A program made the position numbers and the translations under genes. Positions 33,970 to 41,943 of a DNA stretch of 44,811 bases are shown here, one piece after another; the stretch's first letter is position 1; every line of letters starts with the position of its first letter. Below the pieces are notes generated by a model. It worked only from the letters and a program-made list of their open reading frames with translations, did no database searches and was not told the origin of the DNA. The stretch is from NCBI GenBank assembly GCA_900471605.1, contig UCEY01000077.1, positions 1 to 44,811 of the forward strand, given 5' to 3'. Origin of the DNA: Hyphomicrobiales bacterium (GTDB taxonomy: Bacteria; Pseudomonadota; Alphaproteobacteria; Rhizobiales; Rhizobiaceae).

Positions 33970-35023
33970 TGTCGATCCCCACATAGGTATAGGCGTTGTG
34001 AGACAGCATTCGAATTTCCTCGAGATAATTGGAGTTCATGACGTAGATGGTCGAGCCGTGGGGAAGTTTCGCCAGCGCGTGATCCGGCGATTGCACCATC
34101 AGGCCGGTTGCCGGCAGGAATTTGCCCTGCTTGGCGGGATTGATGTCGATCACCATGTCGACCGGCTGCCCCTGGCGGGATTTCAGCAGCGAGAAGGTCA
34201 CGCCCTTCGACGCGCCGCCCCAGATCGCCGAGCTGTGGCCTGGAGCGATCCGGTCGCCCAGGGTACGGGTGAAATCGGCCGGAAACGCGACCAGATCGGT
34301 TTCTTCGCGCACCGGCGGCCGCAGCGAGTCCAGTTCAGCCACCACGAAGAGATACTGGCCGCCGAAAATCCGGCCGCTTTCGATGACGGTGCCGAAGATC
34401 CGGTGGAAATCGGAGAGCCGGAAATAATTGACGTGCTCGTAGAACACGTCGAACCAGGCACGGTGTTCCATGATCCAGTCGAAGCAGGGCACCTCGATAT
34501 AGATGCGGCCCTTGCCGCCGTTCGCCTTGCAGAGCTCGACGAGGAAATCATACGGGGCCTGGATATGCTCCAGCACGTGGCGAAGGATCAGCCCATCGCC
34601 CTGCACATCGACGCCGGCCTCGAAATAATGCCGCTTCACGCGGGGATTGTTGCCCTCGTAGGTGGGATCGAAACCGGTGAGGTCGAAACCCTTTTCAAGC
34701 AGCATTTCGAGGAAGAGGCCCTTGCCGCAGCCGACCTCGACCAGGTTTTCGCGGCCCATCGTCCGCTCGACAATGCCCGACACCATTTCCAGGTGCTGGT
34801 GGAAATGCCGGCTGACGCCCTGCTCGTTATTGTAGTTGCCGTCGTAGTCCATGAGCTTGGGATCGAACGCGTCGTTATAGACGAGCCCCGTCTTCATGTC
34901 CTGTACCAGGCGGATATCGCCCTTGGCGCAGGCTTTCGCTTCCGCGGCCGTGGAATACACCCGGTTCTGGAAGGTCGGCAGCTGCGGCTGCTCGTAAAGC
35001 AGCAGGGTATCTTTCGTCGTCAT
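33962..35023 (-). CDS. Class I SAM methyltransferase with C-methyltransferase-type C-terminal domain
   Basis: A 353-residue methyltransferase. The SAM-binding motif VEVGCGKGLFLEMLLEKGFD is near 95, followed by a domain with FYEHVNYFRL, comparable to the YHEHFSY active-site segment of sugar C-methyltransferases. The C-terminal half holds the nucleotide-binding-like domain of that family (AIWGGASKGVTFSLLK). The N-terminal CxxC...CxxC zinc site of the paralogue at 35858 is absent. The substrate is probably an NDP-sugar or glycan; C- versus O-methylation cannot be told from sequence. It lies 4 bp after the SDR gene. Confidence 0.8.
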   Translation of the reverse strand: MTTKDTLLLYEQPQLPTFQNRVYSTAAEAKACAKGDIRLVQDMKTGLVYNDAFDPKLMDYDGNYNNEQGVSRHFHQHLEMVSGIVERTMGRENLVEVGCGKGLFLEMLLEKGFDLTGFDPTYEGNNPRVKRHYFEAGVDVQGDGLILRHVLEHIQAPYDFLVELCKANGGKGRIYIEVPCFDWIMEHRAWFDVFYEHVNYFRLSDFHRIFGTVIESGRIFGGQYLFVVAELDSLRPPVREETDLVAFPADFTRTLGDRIAPGHSSAIWGGASKGVTFSLLKSRQGQPVDMVIDINPAKQGKFLPATGLMVQSPDHALAKLPHGSTIYVMNSNYLEEIRMLSHNAYTYVGIDNE

Positions 35024-35027
35024 GTCA

Positions 35028-35861
35028 TCACCTCGTTAATCCCACAACGCAGGGAGGATCCACCAGATTGTCGGGACGGGCGCCGAATCGTAGGAGATCG
35101 CGGCGACCATACTCGTCGGCCAGGCGCTCGGCGATCTGCCGTACCGTGACCGGAATTCCGGAGCAGATGTTGGCTGCTCCCGTTCTGTTGCCAAGTCCGA
35201 TATCGGCGATCTGCCTTCCTGCTTCCCGAACGTCCAGAAAATCGCGGATCTGGTTGCCGCTCGTCAGATCGACGGGCTTGCTCGCGGCAAGCTGCGCCCG
35301 AAGATAGGGAAACAACCGCCGTTCATCCTCGCCTTCGCCGAACAGATAGAAAAGCCGGCACCAGGCAAAGCTGATCTGATGCAGCGGCAGCCATTGCGAT
35401 AGTGCCAGAAACGCCGCGGCTTTCGCGCCGGCATAGGGGCTGATCGGCCGCAGCGGCGTATCGGTCGCCAGCATACCGGCGGAAATGTCGTATTCGAAAC
35501 ACGTGCCCACGCCCACGAACCGTTTGACGTCCGCAAGGGCCGCGCCCTGCGCCATCCGCAATGTGCCTTCGAGGCAGGTTATATTTTCCGGTGATTGCAG
35601 GTATTTGCCGGGTTCGGCGTACCAGGCGACATGTACGACCGTATCGACGCCTTCTAGCGTTTTGGCCCACCACTCGACTGATTCGCGGAACAGATCCGGC
35701 GTTCGAACGATGCTCTCGACGGCTGCAAGATCGCCAAGTCGGCCTTCCGGTGATCCATCGCGCAGGATCGCCCGGACCCGCGCACCGGATTCGGTCAGCG
35801 ACCGCAGCACCTGCCGGCCGACAAAACCTGTTCCTCCGGTGAGCAGAACCAGTGGCGTCAT
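35028..35861 (-). CDS. NAD(P)-dependent sugar epimerase/reductase (extended SDR)
   Basis: A 277-residue extended short-chain dehydrogenase with the N-terminal nucleotide-binding motif LTGGTGFVGRQVL and the catalytic YxxxK in SPYAGAKAAAF. In deoxysugar pathways such proteins reduce the 4-keto group or epimerise. After RfbG, RfbC-like and C-methyltransferase steps, a 4-ketoreductase role would finish the nucleotide sugar. This is inferred from context. It overlaps the upstream C-methyltransferase gene by 4 bp (ATGA). Confidence 0.82.
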   Translation of the reverse strand: MTPLVLLTGGTGFVGRQVLRSLTESGARVRAILRDGSPEGRLGDLAAVESIVRTPDLFRESVEWWAKTLEGVDTVVHVAWYAEPGKYLQSPENITCLEGTLRMAQGAALADVKRFVGVGTCFEYDISAGMLATDTPLRPISPYAGAKAAAFLALSQWLPLHQISFAWCRLFYLFGEGEDERRLFPYLRAQLAASKPVDLTSGNQIRDFLDVREAGRQIADIGLGNRTGAANICSGIPVTVRQIAERLADEYGRRDLLRFGARPDNLVDPPCVVGLTR

Positions 35862-37081
35862 ACGATCTGCAACTCCGGCACGGCCGTCACGAACTTCGTG
35901 CCCTGTTCGGCAAGCGAAGCCAGTTGCTGCCTGACTTCGGTCGCGATGTTCCAGGGCAGGATCATCACATAGTCCGGGCGGCGCGCGACGATCTCGTCGG
36001 GATGCAGGATCGGGATGTGGCTGCCCGGCATGAATTTGTTCTGCTTGGCGGCGGCCGCATCGCAGACATAGGGCAGGAGGTCCGGCTTGACGCCGGCGAA
36101 GTTGAGCAAGGTGTTGCCCTTGGCGGCCGCGCCATAGGCCGCCACCGTCTTGCCGTCGCGCTTTGCCTGCAGCAGGAAGGCGAGCGCATCGTTCTTGACC
36201 TTTTCGGCCTTGGCCTGGAAATCGGCATAGGTCGCGGGGGTCTGAAGGCCACGTCGCGCCTCTTCGTGGAGCAGGGCGGTAACCGCCTCCGTCGTCGGTC
36301 GCGAATCACCCGCATGGCAGCCATAGACGCGCAGGCTGCCGCCGTGAGTCGGCAGTTCCTCGACGTCGAAGACGCGCAGGCCCGCCGCTTCGAAGATCTT
36401 TCCGACCGTGAACAGCGAAAGATAGGAGAAGTGCTCGTGATAGACCGTGTCGAACTGGTTGTGTTCGATAAGCCGCATCACATGCGGAAATTCCAGCGTC
36501 ACCGTGCCGCCCGTCTTCAGCACCGCCGTGATGCCGCGGGTGAAGTCGTTGATGTCGGGGACATGGGCATAGACGTTGTTGCCGAGGATGAGGTCGGCGC
36601 TCTTGCCTTCGCCCGCCAGCTGCTTGCCGAGCGATTCGCCGAAAAACTCCCGGCGGACCGGAATGCCGAGGGCCTCGGCGGCTTCGGCCGTGCTCGCAGT
36701 CGGCTCGACGCCGAGGCAGGGAATGCCGGCCCTGACGAAATTCTTCAGGAGATAACCGTCGTTCGAGGCGACCTCGATGACCATGCTGTCCCGGCCGAGG
36801 CCGAGACGGGAGGTGATCATCTCCACATAACGGGCCGCATGGGCGAGCCAGCTCGTCGAGGCGCTGGAGAAATAAGCGTATTCGGCGCTGAAGAGTGATT
36901 CGGCCGACGCATAGTCTTCCGTCTGCACCAGCCAGCATTCCTCGCAGACCTGCAGCCTTAGGGGAAAATAGACTTCCGGCTTGGAAAGATCCTCGGCGGC
37001 AAGATAGGCGTTGGACGGCGGCGCAAAACCGAGATCCAGGAAATCGCAGCGGAGTGCGGTCCCGCAGTGGCGGCAGTTCAT
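35858..37081 (-). CDS. Zinc-containing NDP-sugar C-methyltransferase (TcaB9/NovU/TylC3 type)
   Basis: A 407-residue three-domain enzyme. The N-terminal zinc site is Cys3/Cys6/Cys46/Cys49. The SAM-binding domain has VIEVASNDGYLLKNF (about 101-115). The active-site segment YHEHFSY carries Tyr214 and His217, equivalent to the catalytic Tyr/His pair of the sugar 3-C-methyltransferase TcaB9. The C-terminal domain has AAYGAAAKGNTLLNF. Such enzymes add a methyl group to a carbon next to the keto group of a 4-keto-6-deoxy NDP-sugar, giving a branched sugar. The start is the ATG at 37081, overlapping the rfbC-like stop; a longer frame to 37513 runs inside that gene. Confidence 0.88.
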   Translation of the reverse strand: MNCRHCGTALRCDFLDLGFAPPSNAYLAAEDLSKPEVYFPLRLQVCEECWLVQTEDYASAESLFSAEYAYFSSASTSWLAHAARYVEMITSRLGLGRDSMVIEVASNDGYLLKNFVRAGIPCLGVEPTASTAEAAEALGIPVRREFFGESLGKQLAGEGKSADLILGNNVYAHVPDINDFTRGITAVLKTGGTVTLEFPHVMRLIEHNQFDTVYHEHFSYLSLFTVGKIFEAAGLRVFDVEELPTHGGSLRVYGCHAGDSRPTTEAVTALLHEEARRGLQTPATYADFQAKAEKVKNDALAFLLQAKRDGKTVAAYGAAAKGNTLLNFAGVKPDLLPYVCDAAAAKQNKFMPGSHIPILHPDEIVARRPDYVMILPWNIATEVRQQLASLAEQGTKFVTAVPELQIV

Positions 37082-37638
37082 GGCGTCAGTCCCGTGAATT
37101 GTGATGTTAGGTATGGATGGCCGCGATCCCGATCCGACATTTCGGTGATCTCCAGCGGCCAGGGAATATCGAGTGCGGGATCCAGCGCGTTCAGCGCACT
37201 TTCCGAACCGGATGCATAGGGCATCGAGTGGAAATAAAGGAGCTCGCAATCTTCGGTCAGTGCCTGGAAGCCGTGCGCGAACCCTTCCGGGATCAGCAGC
37301 GAGCGGCGGTTCTCGGCGGAAAGCTCCTGCGCATGCCATTTCAGGAAGGTCGGAGAATCGCGCCTGAGATCCACGGCGACATCCCAGACCGCGCCACGCA
37401 GGCAGTTGACCAGTTTCATTTCGGCATGTGGAGGATGCTGGAAGTGCATGCCGCGCACCGTGCCCTTGCGCGCCGTCATCGTCAGGTTGATCTGGGCGAT
37501 CGGCTTTGCCCAACCCGCCGACGCCAGTTCCTCTGCACAGAACATGCGTGACAGGAAGCCGCGCGAATCACCGAGATTCTGGCGTTCGACGAGTTTCAGG
37601 CCGGCAGGCGGCAGGTCGGTGACAGTGAAGCGGCTCAA
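37078..37638 (-). CDS. rfbC: RfbC-family NDP-4-keto-6-deoxyhexose epimerase
   Basis: A 186-residue cupin of the dTDP-4-dehydrorhamnose 3,5-epimerase family. It has the active-site segment TVRGMHFQHPPHAEMKLV and the conserved DLRRDSPTF and FAHGFQAL stretches. The neighbours are CDP-glucose enzymes and no rmlA/rmlB/rmlD is near. It therefore probably acts on a CDP-linked 4-keto sugar, as 3-, 5- or 3,5-epimerase, after methylation. The symbol is by family, not by proven substrate. It overlaps its neighbours on both sides by 4 bp. Confidence 0.85.
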   Translation of the reverse strand: MSRFTVTDLPPAGLKLVERQNLGDSRGFLSRMFCAEELASAGWAKPIAQINLTMTARKGTVRGMHFQHPPHAEMKLVNCLRGAVWDVAVDLRRDSPTFLKWHAQELSAENRRSLLIPEGFAHGFQALTEDCELLYFHSMPYASGSESALNALDPALDIPWPLEITEMSDRDRGHPYLTSQFTGLTP

Positions 37639-38717
37639 GGGCGTGCCTCATATTCGGCGATTTCGGCTTCGCAAAGGGCGCGCGCGTCAGCGCCGTCATT
37701 CTGCGCACGATACCATTTCATCGTCCGGTCGACGGCTTCCGCCAACGACCAGCGTGGTTCGATGCCCAGCATATGCCGCGCCTTGGCGGTTTCCAAGGCA
37801 AGCCAGCCAGCTTCGTGAGGCCCTTCGGTGCCGTCGCCATATTGCACCTCGCCGCGGCCGTAGGAGGCGCGGGCGATCTCGATCACCTGGCGCACCGGCG
37901 CTGCTTCGTGGCTGATCGGGCCGAAATTGAAGGCATCGCCGACGGCCGGATCGGCCCAGAGCCGCTCGGCAAGCACGAGATAGGCCGAAAGCGGCTCGAG
38001 CACATGCTGCCACGGGCGCTTCGCCTCAGGGCGCCGGACGCTCAGTGTATTGCCGGATTGCCAGGCACGCACCGCATCCGGCAGCAACCGGTCGGCCGAC
38101 CAGTCGCCGCCGCCGATCACATTGCCGGCGCGGGCGCTGGCAACCGCCACGCCTTTTTCGCGCAGAAACGAATCGCGATAGCTCGCAATGACGATCTCGG
38201 ACGCGGCCTTGCTGGCGCTATACGGATCATGCCCGCCGAGATGATCGGTCTCCCGGTAAGGGAAGGCGTGTTCGAGGTTGCGGTAGACCTTGTCGGTGGT
38301 GATCGCGACGACCACGCGCGCCGATGGCACCGAACGGACCGCCTCGAGCAGGTTGGCCGTTCCGAGCACATTGGTCGCGAACGTGCCGAGCGGATCCTGA
38401 TAACTTGGGCGCACCAGCGCCTGCGCGCCGAGATGCAGCACGATCTCGGGGGAGGCGGCCTGCACGAGTTCGGCAAACCTAGCCGCGTCGCGGATATCCT
38501 GGAAATGACTTTCCTTGAGGTTCGGACGCGCGAGTGCAAACAGGCTGGGCTGCGTTTCCGGCGGCAGGGCGATGCCGGTGACTTCGGCGCCGAGACGCCC
38601 GAGCCAGATGGACAGCCAGGCTCCCTTGAAGCCCGTATGCCCCGTCAGAAGAACGCGCTTACCAGCCCAGAAATTGCGGTCCGGAGGAGTTCCCTCGCTC
38701 ACGGCCAGATTTTCCAT
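37635..38717 (-). CDS. rfbG: CDP-glucose 4,6-dehydratase RfbG
   Basis: A 360-residue extended SDR that converts CDP-glucose to CDP-4-keto-6-deoxyglucose. The NAD motif LLTGHTGFKGAWLS is highly characteristic of this enzyme (dTDP-glucose dehydratases differ here). The catalytic YxxxK is in DPYSASKAASE, and TTDKVYRN is present. It overlaps the rfbF stop by 19 bp in another frame, so the pair is translated together. No rfbH (3-dehydrase) is nearby, which argues against a 3,6-dideoxyhexose product. Confidence 0.93.
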   Translation of the reverse strand: MENLAVSEGTPPDRNFWAGKRVLLTGHTGFKGAWLSIWLGRLGAEVTGIALPPETQPSLFALARPNLKESHFQDIRDAARFAELVQAASPEIVLHLGAQALVRPSYQDPLGTFATNVLGTANLLEAVRSVPSARVVVAITTDKVYRNLEHAFPYRETDHLGGHDPYSASKAASEIVIASYRDSFLREKGVAVASARAGNVIGGGDWSADRLLPDAVRAWQSGNTLSVRRPEAKRPWQHVLEPLSAYLVLAERLWADPAVGDAFNFGPISHEAAPVRQVIEIARASYGRGEVQYGDGTEGPHEAGWLALETAKARHMLGIEPRWSLAEAVDRTMKWYRAQNDGADARALCEAEIAEYEARP

Positions 38718-39472
38718 GGCGCTTTTCCGGAGGCCCAGAGATCTTCGAGCAGGTTCTTTTCGCGCAGCGTGTCCATCGGCTGCCAGAAGCCTTCATGCTC
38801 GTAGGCCATCAGCTCGCCCATCGTGGCAAGGTTCGCCATCGGCGCGGACTCCCACGGAATGGTGTCGCCTTCGATGAGATCGATGCATTTCGGAGAAAGC
38901 ACGAAGAAACCGCCGTTGATCATGCCGCCATCGCCGCGCGGCTTCTCGACGAAGCCGGTGACCTGATTGCCGGAGCGTTCGAGAGCGCCGTATCGGCCCG
39001 GCGGATGGACTGCGGTGACCGTCGCATTCCGGCCGTGCGAGCGATGGAACTTGACGAGCTCGGTGATGTTCACGTCGCTCAAGCCGTCGCCGTAGGTGAA
39101 GCAGAAGCTTTCCTCGTTGCGCAGATATTCCGAGACGCGCTTCAGGCGGCCGCCGGTCATCGTCGCTTCGCCGGTATCGATCAGCGTGACCTTCCAGGGC
39201 TCGGCACTGCGGCGATGGACCTGCTTCTCGTTATAGGCCATGTCGAAGGTGACGTCCGACATGTGCAGGAAATAGTTCGCAAAATACTCCTTGATGACGT
39301 AGCCCTTGTATCCGCAGCAGATGATGAACTCGTTCACGCCATGGGCGGAGTAGAGCTTCATGATGTGCCAGAGGATTGGCCGACCGCCGATCTCGATCAT
39401 CGGCTTGGGCTTGAGATGCGTCTCCTCGGAGATGCGGGTTCCCAACCCACCGGCGAGAATTACAGCTTTCAA
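38699..39472 (-). CDS. rfbF: Glucose-1-phosphate cytidylyltransferase RfbF
   Basis: A 257-residue nucleotidyltransferase that makes CDP-glucose from CTP and glucose-1-phosphate. It has the N-terminal signature AGGLGTRISEETHLKPKPMI, the metal-binding YGDGLSDVN, and VHPPGRYGALE. Length and sequence are typical. Commits carbon to the CDP-sugar route of the island. Separated from the GT2 gene upstream by 96 bp. Confidence 0.95.
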   Translation of the reverse strand: MKAVILAGGLGTRISEETHLKPKPMIEIGGRPILWHIMKLYSAHGVNEFIICCGYKGYVIKEYFANYFLHMSDVTFDMAYNEKQVHRRSAEPWKVTLIDTGEATMTGGRLKRVSEYLRNEESFCFTYGDGLSDVNITELVKFHRSHGRNATVTAVHPPGRYGALERSGNQVTGFVEKPRGDGGMINGGFFVLSPKCIDLIEGDTIPWESAPMANLATMGELMAYEHEGFWQPMDTLREKNLLEDLWASGKAPWKIWP

Positions 39473-39568
39473 TTCCGTCTCTCCGTAACTGACGGGCTAT
39501 CCCTTGAACGACGATCGTCAGCGAGCCAAGCGAGTTGGGCTTGATCACTCGTGCAAGATGCCTTCCCG

Positions 39569-40816
39569 CTAAAGCAAAATAGTCTTGATCAGATCGTCCT
39601 GGGCGAACACCATGTTCGGCAGATAACCCATCTCCACGAAACGGGTTCGCTCTTCCGGCAAGTGCACCAGGACTGCGGTGCTCTCAAGCTGCTTGGGAGA
39701 GGGTTCCGCCGGCTCGTCGATGATCTCCACGCGCGAAGGGAACCTTACCCTTTGCAGCCGCTCCTTGAGGGTGACGATGTCGGGGTATCCTGAAATGATG
39801 AGGTTCTCGATGCCGGCGGTCACCGTCAACTGCCAGGACAGGGTCTGCAGCGCCGTTGCGAGCAGGCCGCCTTCCTTGAAGGACATGACTTCCGGATGTT
39901 CGTCGAATCCTCCGAAGACCATTCTCGTATAGACTTCGTATGCCTTCACGTATTCGCGCATGCCCACGAGCAATCGCATCGAGACGGCCATCCGCTGCAG
40001 CGTGAAGTTTCTGCACAGATGTTCCTGGGTTGCGCGTTCGTCGGGCGAGGTCCCCACTTTGCCGCGTTTGGACGCGAAATAGAGGAAATATTCCAGGCCG
40101 CCGCGGTACTGGTCCCATCCCGTCGCCGCGATCTGGGCGCCGCCCTGGACGCGATCGCGTTCGACGCCGGATGCGATGACCTGGCGGTAGAAGGGCGTCT
40201 TGCGGAAAACGATGTCGCCCTGGTCCAGAAAGTGGGCAAGCATCGGGAACGGATAGAAGCAGATGTCCCTCGGAACCCAGGAGGCGCGGAAGGCGCTGTT
40301 GCGATAGATGCCGATTTCAGGGAAGATGTGTCCCCGGAACATGTAGTTGAAAACTTCGGCGAAGCTTTTCTCCGGGAAGACCTTGTCTTCGTTCACCGTG
40401 TAGAACTGGCCGCCCTCCACCTCGTTGATGCCGTCATACATCACCCACGGCGCATGGCAGACGGTGATGTTCGGGTTCTCGTCGAGATAGGCGACGATAT
40501 TGGCGACTTCATTGGGGATCAGGCGGTCGTCGTCCGCGAGGTAGAGAATGTAATCGCCACGTCCCAGCCGCAGCGAGCTGTTCATGTTGGGGATCATCCC
40601 GACATTCTCTGCGCCCCGGACGTAACGGATCGGCATTCCCCGCTCGATGAATTCCTTGGCGACCGCGCCGGTATTGTCGGTAGAGGCGTTGTCGGAAATG
40701 ACGATTTCGTAAGGGAAATCGAAGTGGAAATCGCGATGGCACCGTTCCAGGCAATCGTGCAGGTGTTTCTCACGGTTGTAGGTGGGGATGCATATGCTGA
40801 GCTTGATGGAAGACAC
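39569..40816 (-). CDS. Family 2 glycosyltransferase of the sugar island
   Basis: A 415-residue protein, first gene of the island transcript. The N-terminal ~220 residues form a GT-A fold GT2 domain (LSICIPTYNREKHLHDCLER; DNASTDNT; metal-binding LADDDR). The C-terminal ~190 residues are helical, with no membrane segment. It may transfer the island sugar to a protein-bound or lipid-bound acceptor. The absence of membrane helices suits a cytoplasmic acceptor such as unexported flagellin, but LPS-type acceptors are also possible. Confidence 0.86.
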   Translation of the reverse strand: MSSIKLSICIPTYNREKHLHDCLERCHRDFHFDFPYEIVISDNASTDNTGAVAKEFIERGMPIRYVRGAENVGMIPNMNSSLRLGRGDYILYLADDDRLIPNEVANIVAYLDENPNITVCHAPWVMYDGINEVEGGQFYTVNEDKVFPEKSFAEVFNYMFRGHIFPEIGIYRNSAFRASWVPRDICFYPFPMLAHFLDQGDIVFRKTPFYRQVIASGVERDRVQGGAQIAATGWDQYRGGLEYFLYFASKRGKVGTSPDERATQEHLCRNFTLQRMAVSMRLLVGMREYVKAYEVYTRMVFGGFDEHPEVMSFKEGGLLATALQTLSWQLTVTAGIENLIISGYPDIVTLKERLQRVRFPSRVEIIDEPAEPSPKQLESTAVLVHLPEERTRFVEMGYLPNMVFAQDDLIKTILL

Positions 40817-41147
40817 CGAATTTCCTCGACCTGATTTGCTCGAAAACGCCGCGGACCCGCCGCAAGCAAGGGACGCCGAGCGGCAGATGTTCCGAGGCGC
40901 TTCCGATCGACGTTAGAACCAGCGCGTGGCTTTCCAGGCTCTGCACGTCCATGAGCTATTCCTGTTTTGAGGCTATTCAACCAGACTTGCGCCAAGCTGA
41001 ATGGAGGTCGCGTCGGCGACCCGGGCGTTGCGATTGGCCAGGCGGACGCGCCTTTCTGTGTACGAACTCCCGCAGGCGGCCCCCAGCTGTTGACCTGCAA
41101 CGGCTGGGATGACTATCGAAGGTGACGCAAAGGACCTTCGTGATCGC
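40817..41147. promoter_or_regulatory. Divergent region between sugar island and fliP
   Basis: A 331-bp region with no convincing gene. It must contain the promoter of the minus-strand island. Because fliP is cut off from fliL by a terminator and opposite-strand genes, it should also hold a separate fliP promoter. I found no clear sigma-54 or sigma-28 element and no insertion-sequence remnant or direct repeat marking the island edge. Confidence 0.5.
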
Positions 41148-41885
41148 ATGATTCGGCTGATCTACCTGCTCATCGCTCTGATGGCTGTACCAGGGCTCGC
41201 ACTCGCCCAGCAATCGCCCGCGGATCTCCTCAATCTGCCGGTCGATGGTTCCGCAGCCGCGTGGATCATCCGGACTTTCGGGCTGCTGACTGTCCTGTCC
41301 GTCGCCCCCGGCATCTTGATCATGGTCACGAGCTTCCCGCGATTCGTGATCGCCTTCTCGATCCTGCGGTCAGGCATGGGCCTGTCGACCGCGCCCTCGA
41401 ACATGATCTTGGTCTCGATGGCGCTGTTCATGACCTTCTACGTCATGTCGCCGACTTTCGATCGGGCCTGGAACGAAGGCGTCCAGCCGCTTCTGCAAAA
41501 CCAGATCACCGAGGCTCAGGCCGTTCAGCGGATCGCGGAACCTTTCCGTGTCTTCATGTCGGCCAATACGCGCGACAAGGATCTGCAGCTCTTCGTCGAA
41601 ATCGCCCGGGAGCGGCGCCAGTCGGTCGGCACGCCGCAGGCGATCGACTACCGCGTCCTGATCCCGGCCTTCATGCTTTCGGAAATCAGGCGCGGCTTCG
41701 AAATCGGCTTCCTGATCATTCTGCCGTTTCTGGTCATCGACATGATCGTTGCGGCGATCACCATGGCGATGGGCATGATGATGCTGCCGCCGACCTCGAT
41801 TTCGCTGCCGTTCAAAATCCTTTTCTTTGTCCTGATCGACGGCTGGAACCTGCTCGTGGGCAGTCTGGTCCGGTCCTTTAACTGA
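41148..41885 (+). CDS. fliP: Flagellar type III export gate protein FliP
   Basis: A 245-residue membrane protein of the export gate. It has a cleavable signal peptide (MIRLIYLLIALMAVPGLALA), then membrane helices with the signatures TSFPRFVIAFSILRSGMG and ILPFLVIDMIVAAITMAMGM, and ends LIDGWNLLVGSLVRSF. The start is set at the ATG at 41148, which gives the normal length; an in-frame ATG at 41109 would put 13 charged residues before the signal peptide. Here it stands alone rather than after fliL. Confidence 0.95.
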   Translation: MIRLIYLLIALMAVPGLALAQQSPADLLNLPVDGSAAAWIIRTFGLLTVLSVAPGILIMVTSFPRFVIAFSILRSGMGLSTAPSNMILVSMALFMTFYVMSPTFDRAWNEGVQPLLQNQITEAQAVQRIAEPFRVFMSANTRDKDLQLFVEIARERRQSVGTPQAIDYRVLIPAFMLSEIRRGFEIGFLIILPFLVIDMIVAAITMAMGMMMLPPTSISLPFKILFFVLIDGWNLLVGSLVRSFN

Positions 41886-41903
41886 CCGCAGAGATGTCGA
41901 AAT

Positions 41904-41933
41904 AAAAACGGCGGGGAATCCCCCGCCGTTTTT
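41904..41933. terminator. Bidirectional terminator between fliP and the GT41 gene
   Basis: Perfect 13-bp stem: AAAAACGGCGGGG (41904-41916), loop AATC, CCCCGCCGTTTTT (41921-41933), followed by further T. It starts 18 bp after fliP and lies 10 bp from the end of the convergent glycosyltransferase gene, so it serves both. Confidence 0.92.
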
Positions 41934-41943
41934 TTGTTGGCTA

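Noticed and set aside
33878..35149. 423-codon plus-strand frame inside the sugar island
   Set aside because: Antisense to the methyltransferase and SDR genes, which have intact SAM and NAD motifs.
37635..39472. Paratose/abequose/tyvelose (3,6-dideoxyhexose) pathway
   Set aside because: RfbF and RfbG are present but the 3-dehydrase RfbH and its reductase are not in the island.
40900..40940. Sigma-54-like GG...GC element (TGGC...TGCA) before fliP
   Set aside because: The GG-GC spacing is too long for a -24/-12 promoter.
40770..40952. 60-codon minus-strand frame before the GT2 gene
   Set aside because: No domain, no start signal; overlaps the GT2 start and the promoter region.
33090..41147. 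Sugar island as a recent mobile element
   Set aside because: I saw no transposase, integrase, tRNA fragment, terminal repeats or obvious base-composition break. Acquisition may be old; the position is odd, but mobility is not supported.
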